The notes beneath the pieces were generated by a model. The model worked only from the letters and a program-made list of their open reading frames with translations, did no database searches and was not told the origin of the DNA. From Citrobacter freundii (GTDB lineage: Bacteria > Pseudomonadota > Gammaproteobacteria > Enterobacterales > Enterobacteriaceae): a stretch of DNA of 64,000 bases. Of this stretch, positions 1 through 9,338 are shown piece by piece. The stretch is from assembly GCF_029717145.1 (NCBI RefSeq), contig NZ_CP099222.1, positions 4,092,001-4,156,000 of the forward strand, in the 5' to 3' direction. Each line of letters opens with the position of its first letter. The first letter of the stretch is position 1. The translations under genes and the position numbers were made by a program.

Positions 1-598
1 CGCCATTTTCTTCGGCGATCACGCAGCTGGAGAGAGAATGACGCGTGGAGCAGTAGCCCTGCAGCATACCGTGACTGTTACCAAACACTTTGATGCCGTA
101 GTGGCTGTTAAAGCTGCCACCTTCGGTGTTAGTAATTCGCTTATCGGCCTGCAACGCCGCTTGTTCAGCACGTGCCGCCAGTTCGATAGCTTCGTCAGGC
201 GAGACTTCCGCCGGGTGGAACAAGTCTAAATCTGGCGCATCAAAGGCCAGCAGTTCTTTATCCGCCACGCCTGCGCACGGGTCCGGCGAGGTGTAACGAG
301 CAATATCCAGCGCAGCCTGCACGGTACGCGCAATCGCCTGTGGACTTAAATCGGTGGACGACGCACTACCTTTACGGTTCTGGTGATACACCGTAATGCC
401 CAGCGCCCCGTCGCTGTTGAATTCTACGTTCTCCACTTCACCATAACGGGTGCTGACGCTAATACCCGTCGTCTTGCTTACGGCGACTTCTGCACCGTCC
501 GACTGAGCTGATGCTAATTCCAGTGCTGTCGAGACTGCTTCTTCCAGAATCTTACGCTGCGCTTCAACTTGTGAGATTACTTTCATCGCAAATGCCAT
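1..598 (-). CDS. pmbA: PmbA/TldE metalloprotease subunit, N-terminal part (runs off the left edge)
   Basis: Only about the first 199 codons lie in the window. The reading frame starts at an ATG at 598 (protein start [16 protein letters not shown]) and stays open to base 1. The sequence matches the E. coli PmbA (TldE) N-terminal domain. The known role is one half of the TldD/TldE heterodimeric zinc protease, which trims the microcin B17 leader and degrades the unfolded CcdA antitoxin. The metal site is mainly on TldD, so no catalytic motif is expected here. It is divergent from yjgA, as in E. coli. Identity is secure; the C-terminal half cannot be checked. Confidence 0.95.
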   Translation of the reverse strand, partial: MAFAMKVISQVEAQRKILEEAVSTALELASAQSDGAEVAVSKTTGISVSTRYGEVENVEFNSDGALGITVYHQNRKGSASSTDLSPQAIARTVQAALDIARYTSPDPCAGVADKELLAFDAPDLDLFHPAEVSPDEAIELAARAEQAALQADKRITNTEGGSFNSHYGIKVFGNSHGMLQGYCSTRHSLSSCVIAEENG

Positions 599-693
599 AA
601 TGTAGAGAGAGTTTCTCTGAAGTCTAACAGAGAACCGTTTTTCAGTGCGCATCTTAACTGGTAACATTAGCCTCTTTTTTTAAGGAGCCTGAC

Positions 694-1245
694 ATGACTA
701 AGCAGCCCGAAGACTGGCTCGACGACGTTCCCGGTGATGACATCGAAGACGAAGACGATGAAATTATCTGGGTCAGTAAAAGTGAAATAAAACGTGACGC
801 CGAGGAGTTAAAGCACCTGGGCGTGGAACTGGTAAAACTGGGGAAAAACGCGCTGGATAAAATCCCGCTCGATGCGGATTTACGTGCCGCCATTGAGCTG
901 GCTCAGCGTATTAAGATGGAAGGCCGTCGCCGCCAGCTGCAGCTGATTGGCAAGATGCTGCGTCAGCGCGATGTCGATCCTATCCGTCAGGCGCTGGATA
1001 AGCTGAAGAACCGTCACAACCAACAGGTTGTAATGTTTCATAAGCTGGAGCAGCTGCGCGATCGTTTGATCGTTGAAGGTGATGATGCGGTAGCGGAAGT
1101 CCTCAGACTGTGGCCGCACGCCGATCGCCAACAGCTTCGTTCTCTGGTTCGCAATGCGAAGAAAGAGCAGGAAGGCAATAAGCCGCCGAAATCAGCACGT
1201 CAGATTTTTCAGTATTTGCGTGAGTTGGCAGAAAACGAAGTCTAA
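694..1245 (+). CDS. yjgA: Ribosome-associated protein DarP/YjgA
   Basis: The 183-residue protein matches E. coli YjgA, now called DarP, a late 50S subunit assembly factor found on pre-50S particles. The N-terminus is strongly acidic (residues 10-30 carry long Asp/Glu runs). The rest is basic and helical with many Arg/Lys residues, as expected of an rRNA-binding protein. A good ribosome-binding site (TAAGGAG) sits 7 bases before the ATG. It is divergent from pmbA and followed by a long palindrome that may end its transcript. Confidence 0.95.
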   Translation: MTKQPEDWLDDVPGDDIEDEDDEIIWVSKSEIKRDAEELKHLGVELVKLGKNALDKIPLDADLRAAIELAQRIKMEGRRRQLQLIGKMLRQRDVDPIRQALDKLKNRHNQQVVMFHKLEQLRDRLIVEGDDAVAEVLRLWPHADRQQLRSLVRNAKKEQEGNKPPKSARQIFQYLRELAENEV

Positions 1246-1260
1246 TTCGTCGGCAATGAC

Positions 1261-1292
1261 TCTTATAAGGGTAATTTATTACCCTTATAAGA
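1261..1292. repeat. Perfect 14-bp inverted repeat behind yjgA
   Basis: TCTTATAAGGGTAA and its exact complement are separated by TTTA, giving a 14-bp stem with a 4-base loop, 15 bases after the yjgA stop. It is AT-rich and lacks a clear U-tract, so it could be a weak terminator, an RNA-stabilising hairpin or a protein-binding palindrome. Confidence 0.7.
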
Positions 1293-1450
1293 CATTTATA
1301 TTGTTAATATAATAATCAATACTATTCCTACCAGATATTTTTATAGTGATCAAATATTGTTGCAGTCAGCACCTGAAAGTGATTGAATCTGAATTCTGAG
1401 TTCTGAACGGAAGCGCTTCGGATAATATTTATATTCACAAGAATTATAAA

Positions 1451-1894
1451 ATGGAGAAGGAATCAATTAATGAAAAATGGCGAGAGCGTTTTGACTTTCT
1501 GAGTACGCATGGATTGCCAGGAACACCCTCTTATACGAAAACGTATAGAACAATGACGTTTGGACAGAGGATAAGTATAGGAGCCAACTTATATGCTTTT
1601 TTCTTCGGCTTTGTCTACTTCTGCATCCTGGGCTTATGGAAAAAGGGACTGGTATTATTTTTGGGCGTAGCGGCCATACAGGCCGCACTGATCGCAATAG
1701 AAACTGTGGCAGATATTGATATGAATGCCTTTGCCAAAATCATAAATATTGGATACGCCTGTGTATGCTCTTATTTAGTCAATACCGCCTACTACCTGCG
1801 CATGGTGAAGGGTGTTGAAAGCTGGAATCCGTTCCAGGGGTTAACCCGTAAAAGCGCAGAAGCGGTGTCAAACCTGCCATCACGTCAGTATTAA
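1451..1894 (+). CDS. DUF2628-type small membrane protein (YigF-like)
   Basis: This is a 147-residue protein. A soluble N-terminal stretch of about 50 residues begins with a helix of the type SEKWRERF. A membrane part follows, with hydrophobic spans near residues 49-66, 70-90 and 95-116. The pattern NLYAFFFGFVYFCILGLWKK is typical of DUF2628 proteins such as E. coli YigF, whose function is not known. It sits alone in an AT-rich islet between yjgA and mpl, which are neighbours in E. coli K-12, so it was probably acquired. The ribosome-binding site before the ATG is weak. The family call is good; the role is unknown. Confidence 0.7.
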   Translation: MEKESINEKWRERFDFLSTHGLPGTPSYTKTYRTMTFGQRISIGANLYAFFFGFVYFCILGLWKKGLVLFLGVAAIQAALIAIETVADIDMNAFAKIINIGYACVCSYLVNTAYYLRMVKGVESWNPFQGLTRKSAEAVSNLPSRQY

Positions 1895-1928
1895 TCTCAC
1901 AGGGAGCATATTTGGCTCCCTGCTATTA

Positions 1929-2252
1929 TTAAAAAGCAATTAATAATGTGGTCGATACGTACATCGCAGCTGATAAGCAGGTGATAATGAAAGCACAAAA
2001 CGCCTTTAAACGATAATTCGACGATATCATTCCGGCAATACTCATCGAAAAACCAACAACAAAAAAAAGTATTCCAGCCATGACGAGAAATATAGCTATA
2101 CCATCATCATCATCAATACTTGCAGTTATGAGATACAAGAAAAAGCAAATTGCCAGAGCTAATCCAATGAAACTTACCCAAAGAGAAACCGTTACCATTT
2201 CTCTGTTACCATCACTTGAAGAGACTATACTCGCTGTCATATTAAGGAGCAC
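1929..2252 (-). CDS. Hypothetical three-span membrane protein
   Basis: I do not recognise this protein. It has up to 107 residues with three clear hydrophobic segments (about residues 22-45, 51-72 and 83-105) joined by short loops, one of them acidic (IDDDDG). The longest frame uses a GTG at 2252; an ATG at 2240 is the alternative, and neither has a well-spaced ribosome-binding site. It converges on the DUF2628 gene and shares its low GC content, so the two may have arrived together. Coding status is supported by the membrane pattern and the uninterrupted frame only. Confidence 0.5.
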   Translation of the reverse strand: MLLNMTASIVSSSDGNREMVTVSLWVSFIGLALAICFFLYLITASIDDDDGIAIFLVMAGILFFVVGFSMSIAGMISSNYRLKAFCAFIITCLSAAMYVSTTLLIAF

Positions 2253-2397
2253 CGATCCTTGTGTAAAATATTAAAATAATGTTTTCAATATGCAGCAAAA
2301 TTATATTTATTGCAATAACCAATCAGAACAGGAAAAAGAAATCTGACGACATCAGTTTTCTTTTTTATTTAGAGAAACAATGTTTAGCAAAACGAGC

Positions 2398-2520
2398 TTG
2401 CCGGATGGCGGCGTAAACGCCTTATCCGGCCTACAGTCGATCGTAGGCCCGGTAAGCATTGCGCCGCCATCCGGCCTACAGTCGATCGTAGGCCCGGTAA
2501 GCATTGCGCCACCGGGCATT
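2398..2520. repeat. REP/BIME cluster with a 45-bp tandem duplication
   Basis: The region starts with a typical REP unit (GCCGGATGGCGGCGTAAACG... TTATCCGGC). A 40-bp block beginning CCGGCCTACAGTCGATCGTA then appears twice, at 2426-2465 and 2471-2510, identical and with a 45-bp period. It lies just after the mpl stop codon, where REP units often stabilise or end transcripts. Confidence 0.9.
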
Positions 2521-2523
2521 TTT

Positions 2524-3903
2524 TTACTCTTCGGCTTGTGCCTGTGCTTTCTTCGCTAGGCCGTCCAGCAGTTTTTGATGAATACCGCCAAACCCGCCGT
2601 TGCTCATCACCAGGATGTGATCGCCAGGCTGCGCGGTTTTCACCACCATGTCCGCCAGCGCGTCAACATCACCGTTCCAGTGAGCAGGCTGCACGCAGGC
2701 TTCCGCGACTTCCGATACCAGCCACGGAATGTGCGGCGGTTGCAGCAGGAACACTTCATCTGCACGACCTAACGACGGCGCCAGATCGTCTTTGCACAGT
2801 CCCATTTTCATGGTGTTAGAACGTGGTTCCAGCACGGCAATAATGCGCGCCGTGCCACCGACTTTTCCGCGCAGCGCGGCGAGCGTTGCCAGAATCGCCG
2901 TCGGGTGATGGGCGAAATCGTCATACACCGTCACGCCATGGGCTTCGCCGCGCAGTTCAAGACGTCGACGTGCGTTAATGAACGAGCCCAGCGCATTGGC
3001 GGCATCCGCAGGCTGAACGCCAACGTGGCGAGCGGCAGCAATGGCCATCAGGCCGTTGTGCATGTTGTGTTCGCCGACCAGGCCCCACTTCACTTCGCCC
3101 ACTTTTTCACCGTCTAACAACACTTCCCATTCGGAGGCATCGGTCGTCAGTTTCTTCGCCTGCCAGTGACCTTGCTCACCAACCAGTTCCTGTTCGCTCC
3201 AGCAGCCCATCGCCATCGTCTGTTTCAGATTGATGTCGTTTTCCGGGTAGATGATGCGTCCCTGACCCGGCACGATACGTACCAGATGGTGGAACTGTTT
3301 CTGAATGGCTTTCAGATCGTCAAAGATATCCGCGTGATCGAACTCAAGGTTGTTGAGGATCAGCGTACGCGGGCAGTAATGTACGAATTTGGAACGCTTA
3401 TCGAAGAATGCGCAGTCGTACTCGTCCGCTTCAATAACGAAAAAGTCGCTTTCACCCAAACGCGCAGAAACCTCGAAGTTCCCCGGCACACCGCCGATGA
3501 CAAAGCCTGGCTTATAGCCGCAGACTTCGAGGATCCAGGTCGCCATTCCAGCCGTGGTGGTTTTGCCATGAGTTCCCGCCACTGCCAGCACCCAGCGATC
3601 GCGCAGCACAAAGTCATGCAGCCACTGCGGGCCAGACATGTACGGAATGTTCTTCTCCAGCACAGCTTCCACGCACGGATTACCGCGTGTCATGGCATTG
3701 CCGATGATCACCAGGTCCGGTTGCGGGTCGAGCTGGCTGGCATCGTAACCCTGAATCAGTGAGATGCCCTGCTTCTCAAGTAAGGTGCTCATCGGCGGAT
3801 ACACATTGGCGTCCGAACCCGTTACTTCATGACCGAGCGAGCGAGCCAGCATCGCCAGACCGCCCATGAAGGTGCCACAAATTCCCAAAATATGAATGCG
3901 CAT
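2524..3903 (-). CDS. mpl: UDP-N-acetylmuramate:L-alanyl-gamma-D-glutamyl-meso-diaminopimelate ligase
   Basis: The 459-residue protein closely matches E. coli Mpl. In murein recycling it joins the recovered tripeptide L-Ala-gamma-D-Glu-meso-Dap to UDP-MurNAc in an ATP-dependent step in the cytoplasm. It shows the Mur ligase layout: an N-terminal nucleotide-sugar domain starting [12 protein letters not shown], the ATP loop GTHGKTT at residues 110-116, a central domain with the [11 protein letters not shown] segment, and a C-terminal domain with the [10 protein letters not shown] motif. It is transcribed away from fbp and followed by a REP cluster. Confidence 0.97.
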   Translation of the reverse strand: MRIHILGICGTFMGGLAMLARSLGHEVTGSDANVYPPMSTLLEKQGISLIQGYDASQLDPQPDLVIIGNAMTRGNPCVEAVLEKNIPYMSGPQWLHDFVLRDRWVLAVAGTHGKTTTAGMATWILEVCGYKPGFVIGGVPGNFEVSARLGESDFFVIEADEYDCAFFDKRSKFVHYCPRTLILNNLEFDHADIFDDLKAIQKQFHHLVRIVPGQGRIIYPENDINLKQTMAMGCWSEQELVGEQGHWQAKKLTTDASEWEVLLDGEKVGEVKWGLVGEHNMHNGLMAIAAARHVGVQPADAANALGSFINARRRLELRGEAHGVTVYDDFAHHPTAILATLAALRGKVGGTARIIAVLEPRSNTMKMGLCKDDLAPSLGRADEVFLLQPPHIPWLVSEVAEACVQPAHWNGDVDALADMVVKTAQPGDHILVMSNGGFGGIHQKLLDGLAKKAQAQAEE

Positions 3904-4078
3904 ACGTCACTATCCTTTTTTAATCTGGGGGTCATTTTACGCACATGTCAGGCAACTGAGAAACGCATTTCAGGATAATCCGCAGTTTGCTGGCGCGATT
4001 CACCTAAGCGCGAGGGCTGAAATATTTGTTAAGATTATGGCGGTCGCTTTACTCCATACAATTTGCAGGGAAAGTGTT

Positions 4079-5077
4079 ATGAAAACGTTAGGTGAATTTA
4101 TTGTCGAAAAGCAGCACGAGTTCTCTCATGCTACCGGTGAGCTGACTGCTTTGTTATCGGCAATAAAGCTGGGCGCCAAGATCATCCACCGCGATATCAA
4201 CAAGGCCGGCCTGGTCGATATCCTGGGTGCCAGCGGTGCTGAGAACGTGCAGGGAGAGGTTCAGCAGAAGCTCGATCTGTTCGCGAACGAAAAACTTAAA
4301 GCTGCACTGAAGGCACGCGATATTGTGGCGGGCATTGCCTCTGAAGAAGAAGATGAAATCGTCGTCTTCGAAGGCTGTGAACACGCAAAATACGTTGTAC
4401 TCATGGATCCACTGGATGGTTCATCGAACATCGATGTTAACGTCTCTGTCGGCACGATCTTCTCGATTTATCGTCGTGTCACCCCTGTCGGTACGCCGGT
4501 AACGGAAGAGGATTTCCTGCAACCGGGCAACAAGCAGGTGGCGGCGGGCTACGTCGTTTACGGTTCATCCACCATGCTGGTGTATACCACCGGTTGTGGC
4601 GTACATGCGTTCACCTACGATCCTTCTCTGGGCGTATTTTGCCTCAGCCAGGAGCGCATGCGTTTCCCGGCCAAAGGCAGCACCTACTCCATTAACGAAG
4701 GCAACTACATCAAATTCCCGAATGGCGTGAAGAAGTACATTAAGTTCTGCCAGGAAGAAGATAAAGCCACCCAGCGCCCGTATACCTCGCGCTACATTGG
4801 CTCTTTGGTGGCGGATTTCCACCGCAATCTGCTGAAAGGCGGGATCTATCTGTACCCGAGCACCGCCAGCCATCCGGATGGAAAACTGCGCCTGCTGTAC
4901 GAATGCAACCCAATGGCGCTGCTGGCCGAGCAAGCGGGCGGCAAAGCAAGTGACGGTAAAAACCGTATTCTGGATATCATCCCGGAGAGCCTGCACCAGC
5001 GTCGTTCATTCTTCGTCGGTAACGACCATATGGTTGAAGACGTTGAACGTTTAATCCGTGAGTTCCCGGACGCGTAA
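4079..5077 (+). CDS. fbp: Fructose-1,6-bisphosphatase class I
   Basis: The 332-residue protein (start [12 protein letters not shown]) is the size of E. coli Fbp. It removes the 1-phosphate of fructose-1,6-bisphosphate in gluconeogenesis. The metal-binding motif DPLDGSSN is at about residues 117-124, and an acidic loop EEEDE precedes it. The frame is open further upstream to 3896, but the ATG at 4079 follows AGGGAAAGTGTT and gives the conserved N-terminus, so the longer form is rejected. It is divergent from mpl. Confidence 0.97.
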   Translation: MKTLGEFIVEKQHEFSHATGELTALLSAIKLGAKIIHRDINKAGLVDILGASGAENVQGEVQQKLDLFANEKLKAALKARDIVAGIASEEEDEIVVFEGCEHAKYVVLMDPLDGSSNIDVNVSVGTIFSIYRRVTPVGTPVTEEDFLQPGNKQVAAGYVVYGSSTMLVYTTGCGVHAFTYDPSLGVFCLSQERMRFPAKGSTYSINEGNYIKFPNGVKKYIKFCQEEDKATQRPYTSRYIGSLVADFHRNLLKGGIYLYPSTASHPDGKLRLLYECNPMALLAEQAGGKASDGKNRILDIIPESLHQRRSFFVGNDHMVEDVERLIREFPDA

Positions 5078-5083
5078 GACTCA

Positions 5084-5105
5084 GACGCCGGAGCAATCCG
5101 GCGTC
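5084..5105 (+). terminator. Hairpin after fbp
   Basis: GACGCCGGA and TCCGGCGTC flank a GCAA tetraloop, seven bases behind the fbp stop. The U-tract is weak (CTTTA). It lies between two convergent genes and could serve both. Confidence 0.7.
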
Positions 5106-5115
5106 CTTTACGTGC

Positions 5116-5628
5116 TTAGTTGACGAAGGTCAGTTTGACCCGTTTTGATACGCGGAAATACGGTATCCATATAAGGATCTGGGCCGCGCAGGAGACAAAC
5201 GCTTTTATATCGTCAGTGCTCAGCCCCACGCCATAGAACATGGCACCCAACCAGCTGTCCATCGCGTAGTAAAGCGTGGTGCCTAAAATGAAGGCAGTAT
5301 AAAACTTGGGTAGCTGACGTTTCTTTTTGAAAAACAAAAACGTCGTGTAAACCAGCAGCATTAAGAGAACGGCCATACAGACGAGTTCAAAAATAACCAG
5401 CGCACTCACGTCCGTTTCAGTGTGCAAAACAAACATCGCCACACCGAAAAAGCCAATGACCCCAGAAATGACGGACATCACCAGCGTCACCGCCGGTAAA
5501 TAAAGCCAGCCGCCAATTCCCGTATATTTTTTATTCTCACAACGCGTGCAATGGGTATCCGGAGGCAGTACGTTCTCCCCACAGCTGGCGCATGCTGTCG
5601 GTAGCCCTTCGCCTTCGATTCCTTTCAT
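5116..5628 (-). CDS. Zinc-ribbon DUF2569 membrane protein (YdgK-like)
   Basis: This 170-residue protein carries a small N-terminal zinc ribbon (CASC at about residues 13-16 and CTRC at 27-30). The segment GIGGWLYLPAV and four hydrophobic spans follow, which is the DUF2569 architecture of E. coli YdgK. The function of the family is not known. It lies between fbp and the galactofuranose importer genes, where K-12 has no gene as I recall, and is transcribed in the same direction as the importer but about 80 bases beyond its own start. The fold assignment is good; no role is proposed. Confidence 0.7.
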   Translation of the reverse strand: MKGIEGEGLPTACASCGENVLPPDTHCTRCENKKYTGIGGWLYLPAVTLVMSVISGVIGFFGVAMFVLHTETDVSALVIFELVCMAVLLMLLVYTTFLFFKKKRQLPKFYTAFILGTTLYYAMDSWLGAMFYGVGLSTDDIKAFVSCAAQILIWIPYFRVSKRVKLTFVN

Positions 5629-5706
5629 GCTTTTGATTCCATTAAGTAAGTGTAGCCTCCTAGTGTATACGCATTACCCGCTATACGCGAAAAACAGCCC
5701 ACGACA

Positions 5707-6708
5707 TCATTTTGACGCGCTCGTGGTATTCACCCGTGTGACCGGTGAACTTTGGCGGTTTTCCCATAGCACCGTCAGACCGCGCTGTAAGGCGATAAAA
5801 ACAAACAGCAGAATACCGATGGCGATCTTCGTCCACCATGAGCTTAATGTGCCGTCAAAGTTAATGTAGGTCTGAATCAATCCCTGGATTGCCACGCCAA
5901 ACAGGGTGCCCAGCACCGTGCCCACGCCACCGCTCAGCAACGTACCGCCGATCACCACCGAGGCAATGGCATCCAGCTCGACGCCGACGCCTGCCAGCGC
6001 ATAACCGGCCTGGGTATAAATGGAGAAGACAATCCCGGCCAGCGTCGCCAGCCCAGTAGAAAGCATATAGATGCGGATTGTCGTGCTGCGGGTCGAGATC
6101 CCCATCAGGTTAGCTGACGTCGCGCTACCGCCAATGGCGTACACCTGATTGCCAAAGCGTGTACGGTGCGCAAGGAAGATACCGATCACCACTACGCCCA
6201 GCATCAACAGTCCCATAGCGCTCAGACGACCACCGCCGGGGATCTTCCAGGCAAGGCTGGAGAGCGTGTCATAAATCGGGTGGTTGATCGGGATAGACTC
6301 TTCGGAGACCAGATAGCTGACGCCACGCAGAAAGAACATTCCCGCCAGCGTAATAATAAACGCCGGTATCTTCAGGGCATCAATCAGTAACCCCATAAAG
6401 GCGCCAAACGCGCAGCCCATCGCCAGAACCAACGGGAACGCCAGCAGCGGGGAAATCCCCCAGTAACCAATGGCTTTTGCCAGAAATACGCCGGTAAAGG
6501 CAATCACCGAACCGACGGAAAGATCGATGCCGCCGGAGAGGATCACGAAGGTCATACCCACGGCGATAATGCCTAAAAAGGCGTTGTCGGTCAGGATATT
6601 GCAGATCACGCGCGTCGAGGCAAAGGCCGGGAACTGCGTCAGGCAGTAGAGGTAGCCCAGCACAAAGACGCCAAGGGTGATCATCAGCGGTAAGTTACGT
6701 TTTATCAT
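5707..6708 (-). CDS. yjfF: Galactofuranose ABC transporter permease YjfF
   Basis: This 333-residue inner-membrane permease belongs to the ribose/RbsC type and has about 8-10 hydrophobic spans. It carries the family motif GGIDLSVGS in an early loop and the ELDAIASVVIGGT segment near the C-terminus. It pairs with YtfT as the second permease of the importer. The start MIKRNLP at 6708 matches E. coli; an upstream GTG at 6714 is less likely. The start overlaps the end of ytfT, which points to coupled translation. Last gene of ytfQ-ytfR-ytfT-yjfF. Confidence 0.95.
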   Translation of the reverse strand: MIKRNLPLMITLGVFVLGYLYCLTQFPAFASTRVICNILTDNAFLGIIAVGMTFVILSGGIDLSVGSVIAFTGVFLAKAIGYWGISPLLAFPLVLAMGCAFGAFMGLLIDALKIPAFIITLAGMFFLRGVSYLVSEESIPINHPIYDTLSSLAWKIPGGGRLSAMGLLMLGVVVIGIFLAHRTRFGNQVYAIGGSATSANLMGISTRSTTIRIYMLSTGLATLAGIVFSIYTQAGYALAGVGVELDAIASVVIGGTLLSGGVGTVLGTLFGVAIQGLIQTYINFDGTLSSWWTKIAIGILLFVFIALQRGLTVLWENRQSSPVTRVNTTSASK

Positions 6709-7717
6709 GACCACGCACTCCTTTTATCAGGCTGATAAAGCGTTGCGACTGAACGACCAGCACGCACAGCACCACAATGGCTTTAACCACCTGGTTGAGC
6801 TCCGGCTGGAAGCCGGACAGTAAAATCCCGGTGTTCATGCCCTGAATTATCAACGCCCCCACCACCGACAGCAGCAGGTTAAATCGCCCGCCCATCAGCG
6901 AACCGCCGCCGATCACTACCGCCAGAATGGCATCTAATTCCAGCCATAACCCGGCGTTGTTGGCATCGGCTCCGCGAATATCCGCCGTGACGATAATCCC
7001 GGCAATGGCCGCGCACAGACCGCTCAGCACATAGGTGAGCATCACAATAACGCGGGTATTCACACCGGCATTTTTCGCAGCCCGAATGTTGATGCCGACC
7101 GCCTCAATAAACATACCCAGCGCCGTTTTACGCGTCAGCAGCCAAAAAGCGACCAGCGTTAGCAGCGCGATGATCACCGGCGTCGGGAACAGCAACAGCG
7201 ATCCGCTACCGAACCATGACAGATCGGGCGAGTTAAACGTGACGATCTGCCCGGAGGTGATCAACTGCGCTACCCCGCGCCCGGCCACCATCAGAATCAG
7301 CGTGGCAACAAACGGTTGGATCTTAAGGATGGCCACCAGAATCCCGTTCCACAATCCCGCCAGGATACCGGAGCCTAACGCCGCAAGCAGGACCACCGGG
7401 AGGCTGTGCCCGGCAACCGTCATCGCGGCGGTGGTTGCCCCCGCAATGGCCATCACCGCGCCAACGGAAAGATCGATACCGCCGGTAGCAATCACTAGCG
7501 TCATGCCAATCGCCAGCAGCGCCACGGGCGCGGCGCGGTTGAGAATATCAATCGGGCTGCCGAACAGACGGCCATCCTGCAAAATCACCTGATAAAAGTG
7601 CGGGGCAACCAGGCTGTCAACCAGCAGCACCAGCAGCAGCGCCACCAGTTGCGGCATGCCCTTCGGCCAGCGAAATCGTCGTTTCGCGGTGTTGGATTGA
7701 GGGAGAGATTGAGGCAT
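6695..7717 (-). CDS. ytfT: Galactofuranose ABC transporter permease YtfT
   Basis: This 340-residue permease is homologous to RbsC. It has the motif GGIDLSVGAV near residue 79 and LELDAILAVVIGGG in the C-terminal part, with multiple membrane spans. In E. coli the importer takes up D-galactofuranose. The start is set at the ATG at 7717 (MPQSLP), preceded by GGAGACTGTTGTG; a GTG directly before it, or a start further upstream at 7741, would overlap ytfR and lacks support. The gap to ytfR is 13 bases, and the 3' end overlaps yjfF. Confidence 0.95.
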   Translation of the reverse strand: MPQSLPQSNTAKRRFRWPKGMPQLVALLLVLLVDSLVAPHFYQVILQDGRLFGSPIDILNRAAPVALLAIGMTLVIATGGIDLSVGAVMAIAGATTAAMTVAGHSLPVVLLAALGSGILAGLWNGILVAILKIQPFVATLILMVAGRGVAQLITSGQIVTFNSPDLSWFGSGSLLLFPTPVIIALLTLVAFWLLTRKTALGMFIEAVGINIRAAKNAGVNTRVIVMLTYVLSGLCAAIAGIIVTADIRGADANNAGLWLELDAILAVVIGGGSLMGGRFNLLLSVVGALIIQGMNTGILLSGFQPELNQVVKAIVVLCVLVVQSQRFISLIKGVRGHDKT

Positions 7718-7730
7718 CACAACAGTCTCC

Positions 7731-9233
7731 TTAGGCCGCAATGGCGTTCATGATTGCCGGTACGGACAGTTCAGCCAGCGGGATCTCGGCCACCTGTTTG
7801 CGATCGCGCATGATAATGACCCGATCGGCGTAACCCACCAGTTCTTCCAGTTCAGAAGAGATCACCAGCAGCGCCAGACCGTCGGCGCACAGTGTCTCGA
7901 TCAGGCGAATGATCTCGGCGTGCGCCCCAACGTCGATCCCACGCGTGGGTTCATCGAGGATCAAAAACTGCGGTTTAGTCAGCAGCCAGCGCGACAGCAG
8001 AACTTTTTGCTGATTACCGCCGGAGAGAAACTCGATCGGCTGTTCGGCGTTGGGGGTGCGGATACCCAACTGGCGGATAAAACGCTCGGCAATGTCATTT
8101 TGCTCTTTGCGCGGAATCGGCCGCAGCCAGCCGCGCTGTGCCTGCAGGGCCAGGATGATATTTTCCCGCACCGAGGCGGCAGCAATAATGCCGTCCGTTT
8201 TCCTGTCTTCCGGGCAGAAGCCGATCCCCAGACACGAGGCCTGATGCGGCGATCGCAGGGTCTGCGGTTTGCCTTTGATCAGCGCACTGCCGCTGTCGGC
8301 AGGTTTAATGCCAAAGATCACTTCTGCGGTTTCTGTACGTCCCGATCCCAGCAACCCCGCCAGGCCGACGATCTCGCCGGGACGGACCTGCAGATCGAAC
8401 GGTGCGATCGTGCCTTTTTTGCCAAAACCACTGAAGGCAGCCACCGGTTTGTCACTCAGCAACGTGCGGCCCGCACGCTGCAACGCGTGGGTATCCAGTT
8501 CCCGACCGAGCATCATCTTCACCAGTTCGATCTGCGGCAGTTCGCGGGTTTCGCGACAGCCGACAAAGCCGCCGTTACGCAGAACGGTGATCCGATCGCT
8601 GACTTGATAGACCTGATCGAGAAAATGGGTAACGAAGATCAGGCTGACGCCGCGATCGCGCAGATGCCGCATCAGACCGAATAGCATGTCGACTTCCTGG
8701 GTATCCAGGCTGGCGGTGGGTTCGTCGAGGATCAATACTTTCGCCGACAGATCGATAGCCCGGCAAATGGCGACAATCTGCTGCATCGCCACCGAAAAAC
8801 GGTTTAACGGCTCGCGCACATCAAGGGAAAAACCGTAGGAGGCCATCAGCTCCGTAGCACGCTTTTCCATTTGCTTGCGCTGCAGCAGGCCAAAGCGTCG
8901 CGGCTCGCGGCCAATAAACAGGTTATCTGCCACTGACATATTGGGCAGCAGGTTCACTTCCTGATACACGGTGCCAATCCCCAGTTGCTGGGCATGGGCG
9001 GTATTCTTGGGTGAGATAGCCTGGCCTTCAAGCCAGATGGTGCCGCGATCGGCGTGGTAAACGCCGGTCAGCGCTTTGATCAGCGTCGATTTACCGGCTC
9101 CGTTTTCACCGAGCAACGCCATAATCTCGCCACGCCGCAGGCTGAAATCCACGTTATCCAGCGCTTTGACGCCAGGAAAAAATTTACTTAACCCTTCGGT
9201 GCGAAGGATTTCCTGATGTTGGTCGGTGGTCAT
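7731..9233 (-). CDS. ytfR: Galactofuranose ABC transporter ATP-binding protein YtfR
   Basis: This 500-residue protein has two fused ABC domains, as in RbsA and XylG. The first has Walker A GENGAGKST (about residues 42-50) and LDEPTASLD as Walker B, with a signature region FSVAMQQ that departs from LSGGQ. The second has a degenerate P-loop (GLLGSGRTE), a canonical LSGGNQQK signature and LDEPTRGID. This split between one intact and one degenerate site is normal in sugar importers of this class. It energises uptake through YtfT/YjfF at the inner membrane. Confidence 0.96.
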   Translation of the reverse strand: MTTDQHQEILRTEGLSKFFPGVKALDNVDFSLRRGEIMALLGENGAGKSTLIKALTGVYHADRGTIWLEGQAISPKNTAHAQQLGIGTVYQEVNLLPNMSVADNLFIGREPRRFGLLQRKQMEKRATELMASYGFSLDVREPLNRFSVAMQQIVAICRAIDLSAKVLILDEPTASLDTQEVDMLFGLMRHLRDRGVSLIFVTHFLDQVYQVSDRITVLRNGGFVGCRETRELPQIELVKMMLGRELDTHALQRAGRTLLSDKPVAAFSGFGKKGTIAPFDLQVRPGEIVGLAGLLGSGRTETAEVIFGIKPADSGSALIKGKPQTLRSPHQASCLGIGFCPEDRKTDGIIAAASVRENIILALQAQRGWLRPIPRKEQNDIAERFIRQLGIRTPNAEQPIEFLSGGNQQKVLLSRWLLTKPQFLILDEPTRGIDVGAHAEIIRLIETLCADGLALLVISSELEELVGYADRVIIMRDRKQVAEIPLAELSVPAIMNAIAA

Positions 9234-9243
9234 GGTATTCCTC

Positions 9244-9327
9244 CGGCATTACGCCGGATGGCGCTACGCTTATCCGGCCTACAAAAGCGCTTAATGTAGG
9301 CCGGGCAAGCGCAGCGCCCCCGGCATT
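9244..9327. repeat. REP pair between ytfQ and ytfR
   Basis: Two REP units in opposite orientation (ACGCCGGATGGCGCTACGC... and the GTAGGCCGGGCAAGCGCAGCG half) fill the gap between the binding-protein gene and the ATPase gene. Such elements can form a stem-loop that protects the upstream mRNA and lowers downstream expression. Confidence 0.9.
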
Positions 9328-9338
9328 TTCATGAAGGC

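Noticed and set aside
1-598. pmbA as a pseudogene
   Set aside because: The frame is intact up to the window edge; the truncation is only due to the cut.
3896-4078. N-terminal extension of fbp by 61 codons
   Set aside because: It is not conserved and overlaps the mpl start region. The ATG at 4079 has a ribosome-binding site and gives the standard 332-residue enzyme.
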